Below are positions 8,901 through 15,280 of a DNA stretch of 21,585 bases, in pieces; the stretch's first letter is position 1; the number at the start of each line of letters is the position of its first letter. Source of the stretch: a bacterium HR36 (GTDB lineage: Bacteria; Planctomycetota; Planctomycetia; Gemmatales; HRBIN36); the NCBI GenBank assembly GCA_002898995.1, contig BEIM01000005.1, positions 1 to 21,585 on the forward strand. Reading direction: 5' to 3'. A program made the position numbers and the translations under genes. The notes beneath the pieces were generated by a model. That model was not told the origin of the DNA. It worked only from the letters and a program-made list of their open reading frames with translations, and did no database searches.

Positions 8901-9823
8901 CGCTCAAATATCCATCCGAGAATCCAGCACCCGGCAAGGTAATTCTGAGTTTTGATATAGAGGCCGCTTATCATATCCATGCAGCCCGAAGTTGCCGGCT
9001 AAAAAGTTTCATACGGGCAGAACTCTGCCAGCGAGTAGTCCCGCAGGTAGAATGGCTGCGGCGAGTGCTGGAAAAACATATCGCTCGGGCCACGTTTTTC
9101 TGGGTGGGAGAACTGGCGTGGGAAATACCCTATTTAGTGCGAGCGGTGTATCGAGATGGACACGAGATAGGTTGTCATGGGTGGTCGCACCGGACGCTTT
9201 CGGACCTTGGTGAAACCGAATTTGTTCAGGATGTACAGCTTAACAAGTCGGTCTTGGAAGATATCACCGGGGATTCTGTGATTGGTTTTCGAGCGCCGAC
9301 CTTTAGTTTAACCGAGAAAACTGGGTGGGGAGTGGAGGTCTTATCGCAGTTAGGATTCGCCTATGATTCGTCGGTTTATCCAGTGATCCATGATCAATAT
9401 GGCGTAAGCAATGCTCCGCGCGGGCCTTTCCGTGTAAAGCACCGGCAGGCAGAATTATTGGAGTTTCCACCCGCTACTTGGCAGGTGGGGCCAATACGAT
9501 TAGCAATAGGAGGAGGCGGCCACTTTCGATTCTGGCCTTTAATTTTTAGCCATGCCGGAATCAGACAGCTTCTCGAAGAGACAGGCTATGCAACAGTATA
9601 TTTCCATCCCTGGGAGTTCGACGAGAAGCAGCCAAGGCTGCCGTTGAACTGGTTCAGGCGATGGCGAACTTATGTGGGCATAAGAAAAACAAAGAATAAG
9701 CTCCAAGCATTGCTGCGGCAATATAGGTGTATATCGGCGCGGCAGGCACTCAAGGAATTGGATAGCCGGCGGGAGTGCCTGCCGTCATTTCGTTTAGGCG
9801 AGTCGGCCAACGACTGCGATTGA
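8897..9823 (+). CDS. Polysaccharide deacetylase, NodB domain plus DUF3473 tail (XrtA-associated type)
   Basis: This is a carbohydrate esterase family 4 (NodB-fold) enzyme of 308 residues that would remove acetyl groups from N-acetylated sugars in the exopolysaccharide. It shows FDIEAAYH (Asp20), ATFFWVGE, HEIGCHGWSH with the His94/His98 metal pair, and GFRAPTFSL (Arg132). The C-terminal HPWEFDEKQPR followed by YVGIRKTKNKLQALLRQY matches the DUF3473 extension that marks the deacetylase of PEP-CTERM/exosortase loci. The first motif reads DIE where many relatives have D-x-D or D-x-E; this suits the DUF3473 group, not classical NodB. There is no signal peptide, so it probably acts in the cytoplasm or on lipid-linked intermediates. 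It is the last gene of the operon, and its final codons contain a strong inverted repeat. Confidence 0.92.
   Translation: MTLKYPSENPAPGKVILSFDIEAAYHIHAARSCRLKSFIRAELCQRVVPQVEWLRRVLEKHIARATFFWVGELAWEIPYLVRAVYRDGHEIGCHGWSHRTLSDLGETEFVQDVQLNKSVLEDITGDSVIGFRAPTFSLTEKTGWGVEVLSQLGFAYDSSVYPVIHDQYGVSNAPRGPFRVKHRQAELLEFPPATWQVGPIRLAIGGGGHFRFWPLIFSHAGIRQLLEETGYATVYFHPWEFDEKQPRLPLNWFRRWRTYVGIRKTKNKLQALLRQYRCISARQALKELDSRRECLPSFRLGESANDCD
9740..9784 (+). terminator. Perfect 12-bp inverted repeat at the 3' end of the deacetylase gene; possible operon terminator
   Basis: The arms CGGCAGGCACTC (9740-9751) and GAGTGCCTGCCG (9773-9784) are exact reverse complements around a 21-base loop, and one more G-U pair can form outside them. 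The right arm is followed by TCATTTCGTTT, which is only moderately T-rich. The stem lies inside the coding sequence and ends about 40 bases before the stop codon. It is the end of a long operon and meets a convergent gene, so a termination or mRNA-stabilising role is plausible but not shown. Confidence 0.4.
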
Positions 9824-10108
9824 TTATTTAGGGGCAGGGACGACTGCAATACTGCCAGTTTCGGTAATGTAGATGTAACAATTTGTGTTCTCGTCATGAT
9901 AAACTTCGAGTGCGTAACGCTTGGTGGTAGCACTGAAGTCCGCTTCCTTTTCGTTGCGGACTTTGAGCACTAAGCCGTGCATGAACCGGGCGTCCTTGGG
10001 CTGACGGATTTGCAGACCGAAAGAAAAGGAGGGTAAGAGGTGCCCGGCAATATAGCCGGCCAGGAAAATTATTGTGCCGACGATAGTGCAGAGCCAGGTC
10101 CGCTGCAT
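9824..10108 (-). CDS. Small single-pass membrane or exported hypothetical protein
   Basis: This is a 94-residue protein with one N-terminal hydrophobic segment (about residues 5-25, CTIVGTIIFLAGYIAGHLL) that acts as a signal anchor or signal peptide. A soluble domain of about 65 residues follows, with LEVYHDENTNCYIYITETGSIAVVP at the C-terminus. I recall similar short proteins with an E-x-x-x-DENN-x-x-x-YI-x-ETGSIAV ending from planctomycetes, but I know no function. A good ribosome-binding site (GGGAGG on the minus strand, about 10115-10120) precedes the ATG. Its stop codon directly abuts the stop of the deacetylase gene, so the two are convergent with no spacer. It is probably transcribed alone from the promoter candidate near 10160. 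Confidence 0.75.
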   Translation of the reverse strand: MQRTWLCTIVGTIIFLAGYIAGHLLPSFSFGLQIRQPKDARFMHGLVLKVRNEKEADFSATTKRYALEVYHDENTNCYIYITETGSIAVVPAPK

Positions 10109-10158
10109 GGCATTGCCTCCCTGAAAGTTGGTGGGTAATCGTGTGCTAAAGCGTAGCC

Positions 10159-10192
10159 ATTATATAGAACGATAACAAGAGGAAAAACTCAC
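10159..10192 (-). promoter_or_regulatory. Candidate promoter for the small membrane protein gene
   Basis: On the minus strand a perfect TATAAT lies at 10164-10159, about 50 bases upstream of the ATG at 10108. The only -35-like element at correct spacing (17 bases) is a poor TTTTTC; a TTGTTA lies too close. The call rests mainly on the -10 match in a gap between divergent genes. Confidence 0.3.
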
Positions 10193-10334
10193 CTCGATCG
10201 CGTGCCGGCTTTGCTGGTAAGGACGGCAAAACCGTCATAATTGATTTGCCTCGTTTAAAAGAATAAGTTATATTCCAGAGGGTGAGGAGCATCACTGGGA
10301 GAAAGGCAGGTTGATTCCCTGGGTGAGGTCGCAG

Positions 10335-10721
10335 ATGGCAGCAGTGGTGCGGATTGACACAGAGACCTTCTGGGAGAAATATCTGCCGCCGTTGTGGCCG
10401 CCGATTTGGCCACCGCTTTGGCCTCCGGTTTGGCGACCGCTACCGGCGGAGCAGCAAGGTGGCGTAAACCTCCAGACGCAGCGTTTGCCAAACGCTTTAC
10501 TGGGAAGCAACGGTCTCAGGGGAATAAACAGCGATCTTGTCGAGCTGAATGGGGATGAGCAGTTAGTGGAAGAACCCAGGGAAAGCTCGTTGCGTTATCG
10601 GGAATTGGCAGAGGGATGGATACCTCTGGGGGAAAAGAAACTGGAGACGGGGTTGGCAAAGTACAATTCTGCGCTTTGGTGGGAGCAATGGCAGTTGGTG
10701 GCGGGTGAGAGCGATAAATAG
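10335..10721 (+). CDS. Hypothetical protein with tandem W-P-P repeats
   Basis: This is an unrecognised protein of 128 residues from ATG 10335 (GAGG at 10325-10328, spacer 6); a TTG at 10311 in the same frame is an alternative start. Residues ~18-32 read LPPLWPPIWPPLWPPVWRPL, a tandem hydrophobic-W-P-P repeat. The rest is charged and Trp-containing (ELAEGWIPLGEKKLE, ALWWEQWQLV) with no membrane segment. The proline codons inside the repeat vary at the third base (CCG, CCA, CCT), as expected if the repeat is kept at protein level. That supports coding on this strand over the two overlapping antisense frames. It lies 151 bases upstream of the M24-like gene and may be co-transcribed with it. I cannot suggest a function; the repeat could be a protein-binding or polyproline segment. 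Confidence 0.55.
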   Translation: MAAVVRIDTETFWEKYLPPLWPPIWPPLWPPVWRPLPAEQQGGVNLQTQRLPNALLGSNGLRGINSDLVELNGDEQLVEEPRESSLRYRELAEGWIPLGEKKLETGLAKYNSALWWEQWQLVAGESDK

Positions 10722-10872
10722 TAGGGCGTACGAAGGATTTAAGTTGACAGAGGGTTTACAGTTCGCCCCAGGGAACTTATGCTAAGAGTTTGAGGATGGG
10801 CCGAACAGCTCGAGTTGTCGACGGCATGCCTGATCGGCAGAGGGGAGCTAGACTGATAGCAGGAGCGGAACC

Positions 10873-12036
10873 TTGAGCGAGATAGCCGTTATCGAGGGCA
10901 AGACGGATACGGCGTTAGCGCCGGCACAGGCGAACGTGAATCCGGATCGGCGCGCTGATGTAGATGCCAAGCATGAACGAGTCGCCAAGCTCCTTGAGGA
11001 ACAGGGGTGGGAAGGCCTGCTGATCCTGGACCCGGCAAACGTTGCCTGGTTCACGAGCGGAGCGACAGCGCGGGGATTGTGCCCCGATTGGGAACAACCG
11101 GCCCTGTTCATCACGCCAATGCAACGCTGGGTTTTGGCAAGCAATGCGGAGTCGCAGCGGTTGTTTGACGAGGAACTGGATGGGATGGGTTTCCTGCTGA
11201 AAGAATGGCAATGGGATTGGCGGCGAGATTATTTGCTACGTTCGCTGGCCCAGGCAAAACGGCTGGCTTGCGATCGGCCATTTCTGGATTTGCCGAGTGC
11301 TGCGGAGTGGTTGGCGGAAAGGCGACGGTGCTTGACGCCTTATGAGCAAGCATGCTGCAGGCAATTAGCAGAAGTGGTTGTGCATGCGGTAGAGGCTGCG
11401 TGCCGCAATTTGCAGCCGCGGGAAACTGAACGGGAAGTGGCGGGACAAGTAGCTCATCGTTTGCTAAGGCGAGGTGCCTGGCCTGTGCATATTTCGGTGA
11501 GTGCAGATGGGCGGTCGCAACGGTATCGTCGGCACGGGTTCACTGCAGTGCCGATTGAGCGCTGGTGCGTAGTAAGCGCGACCGGCCGCAAGTATGGGTT
11601 GCATGTCAGCGTGGCACGAACAGTTAGCTTCGGGGCGGCGGAACCGGCAGTGCGAGAGGCGCACTACAACGCATGCAAAGTCTTAGCGGCACTGGTGGCC
11701 GCCAGTTGGCCTGACGCTATTGTTCGTGAGGTGTTCCAAGCGGCGCGGCGGATTTACGATCTAGTCGGGGCGGAACATGAGTGGCATTATGCGCCCCTGG
11801 GCTATGTGCTCGGCCGAGAGCCCGTCGAAGCCGTCCTTTATCCCGATATGGACGCGGCAATGCAAATAGGGTGGACACTATTTTGGTCACCGAGCATAGG
11901 TCCAGCAACGAGCGGAGAAACGGTAGTGGTAACTTCGCAAGGCCCAACGGTGCTCACCAGCGTCGAGGCTTGGCCGGTTGTGCTGGTCCGGGTCTCAGGA
12001 ATGCAGCTTCAGTTGCCTGGAATTTTGGAGCGCTAA
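10873..12036 (+). CDS. M24 (Xaa-Pro peptidase/creatinase-fold) protein, probably catalytically inactive
   Basis: This 387-residue protein has the architecture of M24 peptidases. A creatinase-like N-terminal domain is visible (LLEEQGWEGLLILDPANVAWFTSGA near residues 40-65). A pita-bread-like C-terminal domain follows, with LTPYEQACCRQLAEVVVHAVEAA, ETEREVAGQVAHRLLRRGA and the final VVVTSQGPTVLTSVE, equivalent to the usual 'VTE-x-G-x-E-x-LT'. The metal ligands appear lost. The expected Asp-bearing 'GY-x-SD-x-TRT' strand reads GLHVSVARTVSFG (~243-255), the 'HG-x-G' region reads HEWHYAPLGYVLGREPVE (~300-317), and the Glu of the 'EPG' motif is replaced in WSPSIGP. The TTG start at 10873 is supported by AGGAG at 10861-10865 with a 7-base spacer. 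The next gene, rex, starts 26 bases after its stop. A binding or regulatory role instead of peptidase activity is inferred. Confidence 0.8.
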   Translation: MSEIAVIEGKTDTALAPAQANVNPDRRADVDAKHERVAKLLEEQGWEGLLILDPANVAWFTSGATARGLCPDWEQPALFITPMQRWVLASNAESQRLFDEELDGMGFLLKEWQWDWRRDYLLRSLAQAKRLACDRPFLDLPSAAEWLAERRRCLTPYEQACCRQLAEVVVHAVEAACRNLQPRETEREVAGQVAHRLLRRGAWPVHISVSADGRSQRYRRHGFTAVPIERWCVVSATGRKYGLHVSVARTVSFGAAEPAVREAHYNACKVLAALVAASWPDAIVREVFQAARRIYDLVGAEHEWHYAPLGYVLGREPVEAVLYPDMDAAMQIGWTLFWSPSIGPATSGETVVVTSQGPTVLTSVEAWPVVLVRVSGMQLQLPGILER

Positions 12037-12062
12037 AACTAGTGCGGAGATGGCGACTGGTC

Positions 12063-12806
12063 ATGACCGCAGCAGGTAAAGGGAAAAATGCCCCCGAAGC
12101 TAGACGACCGCGACGAATGATGGCTCTGGTTCCAGTTTCTGGTCGATTATCGCGAGCGGCCGTAGGCCGACTCAGTTGGTACCTGCGCCACATAGAAGCC
12201 CTCGACCGTCTGGGCGTGGTGCGGATCAACAGCCAGGAGTTAGCCGATGCTCTGGGAATTACAGCGGCGCAGGTGCGGAAAGACCTGGCGGCCTTGGGAG
12301 GGCTGGGACATCCGGGGATCGGATACCGGCCTCAAGAATTAGCGCGGGCGATCCGGCGGGTGCTGGGGGTGGATCGGCAGTGGTCGGTGGTGCTTGTGGG
12401 CGTAGGCAACCTAGCACGGGCGCTCCTGCGGTATGGTGGGTTCCGTCAGCAGGGTTTTCATTTCACGGCAATTTTCGACTCCGACCCAGAGAAAATCGGG
12501 CAGGAAGTCGAAGGATTGCGGGTGTTGCCTATGAACGAATTGGCCAACACGGTAACCCGCTTAGGAGCACAACTAGCCGTGATTACGGTACCAGCAAGCG
12601 CCGCCCAAAGCGTGGCTGACCAACTCGTAGCTGCTGGCATTCGTGGCATCCTCAACTTTGCTCCCGTGGTGGTACGGATTCCGCCAACAGTGAACTTGGT
12701 CTCTGTGGACCTGACTGTGCAGCTCGAACAGCTTGCTTATTTGGTGTTGCACCCGCCGGCTACCAATGGGGAACCCAGGCATTCAGCTGAGCGCTTAGGA
12801 GTGTAG
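12063..12806 (+). CDS. rex: Redox-sensing transcriptional repressor Rex
   Basis: Rex is a dimeric repressor that senses the NADH/NAD+ ratio and controls respiratory and fermentative genes. The N-terminal winged helix shows RLSWYLRHIEALDRLGV, INSQELADALGITAAQVRKDL and GHPGIGYRPQEL. The Rossmann domain shows VVLVGVGNLARALLRYGGF, FDSDPEKIG, ITVPASAAQSVADQLV, AGIRGILNFAPVVV and the dimer-swap tail VDLTVQLEQLAYLVL. The usual GxGNLG reads GVGNLA here, a mild deviation in the nucleotide-binding loop. The frame is open from 11781, but the first 94 residues would overlap the M24-like gene and are low-complexity Arg-rich sequence. I therefore use ATG 12063 (GGAG at 12046, GTG 12042 as alternative), giving 247 residues against about 210-220 in typical Rex. 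No Rex operator was seen in the window. Confidence 0.92.
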   Translation: MTAAGKGKNAPEARRPRRMMALVPVSGRLSRAAVGRLSWYLRHIEALDRLGVVRINSQELADALGITAAQVRKDLAALGGLGHPGIGYRPQELARAIRRVLGVDRQWSVVLVGVGNLARALLRYGGFRQQGFHFTAIFDSDPEKIGQEVEGLRVLPMNELANTVTRLGAQLAVITVPASAAQSVADQLVAAGIRGILNFAPVVVRIPPTVNLVSVDLTVQLEQLAYLVLHPPATNGEPRHSAERLGV

Positions 12807-12808
12807 CT

Positions 12809-13960
12809 ATGCTGTTCGATCACGTGCCGCGGATGATAGCCATGCTAATCATGCTGGATGCGGTGTGCTGCGGTCTTTCATGGCGTTGGCCAACAATCGG
12901 CTGGAGTTCCGATCAGAAACAACCCGCCCGCTCCACCGACTGGGTGGCGCTGTTACAAAAGCCTTATGAACACCTGCAGTCGCCGAAAGACTTTCACCTT
13001 CCTCCCCTGTTGCGCGACGAAACAGGGCGACCAATCACCTCCCGGGAAGCCTGGGAAAGGCGCCGCGCCATTGTGGAGCAGGCTTGGCTTGCGATCTTGG
13101 GACAGCCCCAGCTCAAACGCGCTGACTTGCGGGCGCAAGTTTTGGCCACCGACAGACTGCCAGACCACATTCGCTATCTCGTGCAGTTTTTCAGCGAAGG
13201 CGAGGACACAATCCGTGCCTATTTGCTTGTTCCAAACGATCTCAAACCAGGTGAGCGCCGTCCGGCGGTTGTAGTGTTTCACCCGACGACTAAGGATACA
13301 TTGCGAGAGCCAGTAGGCCTGGGGCAGCGCAAGGAGAACGCCTTCGCTTTGTTTTTGACACAGCGGGGCTACGTGACGCTCAGCCCGGAATGCTACATCC
13401 TGAAAGGCGATGGCCCCAAGCGCCAGGCCGAGTTGCTCACGCAGCGCGTCCCGTTGTGGACAGGTATGGGGAAAATGACCTGGGATGCCAGCCGGTGTGT
13501 GGACTTTCTCCAGAACCGACCCGAAGTAGATGGCCAGCGAATCGTTTGTTTTGGCCACTCGTTGGGGGCCAAGCAAGTGCTCTATGCCTTGGCATTCGAG
13601 CCACGCTACGCAGCGGGGATCTTCAGCGAGGGCGGCATCGGATTACGGATGAGCAATTGGACCGACGTTTGGTATCTCACGGAAAAGATTCGCCCCATGA
13701 TTCCTGCAAGGGAACATCACGAGCTACTGGCCCTCTGTGCGCCGCGGCCATTCCTCATCCTTGCCGGCAACAGTGCCGATGGTGACATGTCCTGGTTTTT
13801 CATCAAGGAAGCACGAGCGGTTTATCGCCTTTACGGGGCAGAGGAGCGAATTGGCCTGCATAATCACCGACTTGGCCATCGGGTGCCCGTCGAAGCAAAA
13901 GAACTTGCCTTCAGCTGGCTGGACTATTGGGTTGGGCCTCAGCGGGACACTGCCCATTAG
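12809..13960 (+). CDS. Alpha/beta hydrolase (acetyl-xylan-esterase-like), exported or membrane-anchored
   Basis: This is a 383-residue alpha/beta hydrolase. A hydrophobic N-terminus (residues ~7-25, PRMIAMLIMLDAVCCGLSW) suggests export or anchoring, although it lacks the strong basic start of a classic signal peptide. The nucleophile elbow is GHSLGAKQ with Ser251. Likely acid residues are Asp324 or Asp326 in NSADGDMSW, and the catalytic His is His357 in LGHRVP. VLATDRLPDHIRYLVQF and YLLVPNDLKPGERRPAVVVFHP form the preceding core strands, and SARCVDFLQNRPEVDGQRIVCFG-type sequence precedes the elbow, as in acetyl xylan esterase/dienelactone-hydrolase relatives. The start has AGGAG at 12797-12801, 7 bases before ATG 12809, inside the end of rex, so it is probably in the same transcript. 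The substrate is unknown; an ester of a sugar or plant polymer is a guess. Confidence 0.88.
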   Translation: MLFDHVPRMIAMLIMLDAVCCGLSWRWPTIGWSSDQKQPARSTDWVALLQKPYEHLQSPKDFHLPPLLRDETGRPITSREAWERRRAIVEQAWLAILGQPQLKRADLRAQVLATDRLPDHIRYLVQFFSEGEDTIRAYLLVPNDLKPGERRPAVVVFHPTTKDTLREPVGLGQRKENAFALFLTQRGYVTLSPECYILKGDGPKRQAELLTQRVPLWTGMGKMTWDASRCVDFLQNRPEVDGQRIVCFGHSLGAKQVLYALAFEPRYAAGIFSEGGIGLRMSNWTDVWYLTEKIRPMIPAREHHELLALCAPRPFLILAGNSADGDMSWFFIKEARAVYRLYGAEERIGLHNHRLGHRVPVEAKELAFSWLDYWVGPQRDTAH

Positions 13961-14006
13961 CTATCCGCGCACTACTAGTTATTCCCCAACCTTGCATAGA
14001 TCGTGC

Positions 14007-14035
14007 TTGACAAATTGGCGCCCATCGCGTAGAAA
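14007..14035 (+). promoter_or_regulatory. Sigma70-like promoter upstream of the Fur-family gene
   Basis: A perfect TTGACA (14007-14012) is separated by exactly 17 bases from TAGAAA (14030-14035), four of six matches to TATAAT. This lies in the 210-base gap after the alpha/beta hydrolase. Initiation near 14042 would leave a leader of about 130 bases before ATG 14171. Confidence 0.55.
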
Positions 14036-14058
14036 GCATTGGATGTTGGAAAGACGGT

Positions 14059-14087
14059 CACTATTATCGGACTAACAATAATTAGTG
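14059..14087. promoter_or_regulatory. AT-rich imperfect inverted repeat in the leader of the Fur-family gene; possible operator
   Basis: CACTATTAT (14059-14067) pairs with ATAATTAGTG (14078-14087) over nine base pairs with one bulged T and a 10-base loop. It lies about 17-45 bases after the predicted transcription start. Fur-family operators are AT-rich inverted repeats near their own promoters, so autoregulation is an attractive but unproven reading. Confidence 0.35.
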
Positions 14088-14170
14088 CTGCGTCGCCTCT
14101 ACATGCTCGCGTCCAGGAGCTATCTGGCGGCTGCCATGCTTATGTGAGTTGCTTAATGGAATGCGCATCT

Positions 14171-14608
14171 ATGAAGACGCATCAGGAGAATCTGGAATTA
14201 CGCGAGGCCCTAGCCGCAGCGGGCTTACGTTATACAGCACAGCGGGAAGCAGTTTATAATTATCTGCGCTCCGTAAATACCCACCCGACTGCCGAGGAAG
14301 TTTATCACGCCGTTCGCCAGCAAATTCCCCGCATTAGCCTGGCGACCGTGTATAAATGTTTGGATGCCTTGGTGGCCTGTGGCAAAGCGACCAAACTTAC
14401 CTCGACCGACGGCCCTGCCCGCTATGATCATCGCACCGATCGCCACGTCCATGTCCGCGACTTGAAAACCGGCGAAGTTCGCGACCTGGAATTACCCGGC
14501 CATTTGCAGATACACGAGCATCTCCAAGCACAACTGGCTGATGTCTTGCGGCAGAATGGTTTTCATTTGACCGACGTGCGTATTGAGTTCGTAGGCTATT
14601 ACGTGTAA
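14171..14608 (+). CDS. Fur-family transcriptional regulator
   Basis: This is a metal- or peroxide-responsive repressor of 145 residues, the usual Fur-family length. The N-terminal winged helix reads LREALAAAGLRYTAQREAVYNYL, HPTAEEVYHAVRQQIPRISLATVYKCLDALVACGKA. The C-terminal dimerisation/metal domain has YDHRTDRHVHVRDLKTGEVRDLE, giving His residues for a regulatory metal site (DHRTDRHVHV). Both CxxC pairs of the structural zinc site in Fur and PerR are missing, with DLKTGEV in place of the first. This recalls Irr/Mur-like and other zinc-site-free members, so I give no gene symbol. The frame is open from 14039, but ATG 14171 starts at the family's normal N-terminus; ATG 14157 is an alternative. 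It is probably transcribed alone from the TTGACA promoter at 14007. Confidence 0.9.
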   Translation: MKTHQENLELREALAAAGLRYTAQREAVYNYLRSVNTHPTAEEVYHAVRQQIPRISLATVYKCLDALVACGKATKLTSTDGPARYDHRTDRHVHVRDLKTGEVRDLELPGHLQIHEHLQAQLADVLRQNGFHLTDVRIEFVGYYV

Positions 14609-15280
14609 CCGAAAGTTTGCGAATTGCTTGGGTAACTTTGCGCTTCTATTGCGCAGCAGCGCCCTGGCGGTTGAAAAGCGGGCCACGCTGGCAACGGATG
14701 GCTTCCAAGAGCCTTGCTAATTGCCCCGGCAAAGCGCAGCGCCTCTACGGTCGGGGCTGCCACCCGCTTGCTACGGTGATATTGCGGGGGTATCGGAACA
14801 ACGCTCGTGCAGTAATGGACGCGGGCAGGAGGCGGCCAATAGGCACACATCAAGTCGGGCAAACGCAGGACGAGCATCGGCTTTAGTCCTGTTTGTCGAA
14901 CTGGTAGCATGGACAGGCGCCATCGCTGAAGACCGCCGCAGCCGGCTAGCGAATTGGCGCAGGAACTGGTACGCGCCTGCAAAGCGGCGGGTGCGGTTGT
15001 CGGCCGGCTGAGCGACCGCGGAGACGGGATTCATTGGTTTGCACTGAAAAAGGACGAGTTGACGATTGCTGTCCTAGGGTTTCGTTTCAGAGACCTGGCG
15101 TAGCAAGGCGTCTAAATTGCCGTTGCGATGTGGCCAAAGTTTATCTGCCAGAGTCGCCAATTGCCTGTGGGGCTGGGAGTTGCTAGGGTGTGGTTTGAAA
15201 GGCAACGATTGGTGGATTGGCAAAGCGGTGACCGCAGCTACAAGAGAGAATCTCGGCCAGTGCGAGGCTTTCGCTTTAGG
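14609..15280. other. 672-base stretch without a confident gene
   Basis: Between the Fur-family gene and the convergent MOSC gene I see no complete gene. Several open frames exist on both strands (for example 14599-14982 minus, 14721-15011 plus), but they are rich in Cys, Arg and Pro with no domain, no ribosome-binding site and no hydrophobic pattern. The only coding-like piece is the open frame at 14930-15104, listed separately. No tRNA-like fold or terminator with a T-tract was noticed. Confidence 0.6.
14930..15104 (+). pseudogene. Possible gene remnant or very small gene (58-codon open frame)
   Basis: This frame is open from just after a stop at 14927-14929 to a TAG at 15102-15104. It translates to a helix-like ASELAQELVRACKAAGAVV followed by GDGIHWFALKKDELTIAVLG, a believable helix-then-strand pattern. 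Codons have the strong G-first bias of real genes in this window (GCG, GAA, GTA, GCC, GGC, GAC). There is no ATG; the first possible start is a TTG near 14954 with no ribosome-binding site. It could be the tail of a decayed gene or a small gene with an unusual start. I do not recognise the family. Confidence 0.3.

Noticed and set aside
10222..10236. GACGG-CAAAA-CCGTC short hairpin
   Set aside because: Five base pairs, no T-tract and not at the end of a gene; likely chance.
10255..10510. Two minus-strand frames with Gly-Gly-Gln repeats
   Set aside because: They are the antisense of the W-P-P repeat; the Pro-codon wobble pattern favours the plus strand.
11781..12062. 94-residue N-terminal extension of Rex
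   Set aside because: It overlaps the M24-like gene, is Arg/Gly/Asn-rich without Rex similarity, and Rex proteins do not carry such an extension.
12953..13576. 207-codon minus-strand frame
   Set aside because: Antisense of the alpha/beta hydrolase, whose catalytic motifs are clear; no domain in the antisense product.
14599..14982. 127-codon minus-strand frame in the gene-poor gap
   Set aside because: Cys- and Pro-rich, no ribosome-binding site or recognisable fold, and it overlaps the 3' end of the Fur-family gene; not enough support for a gene.
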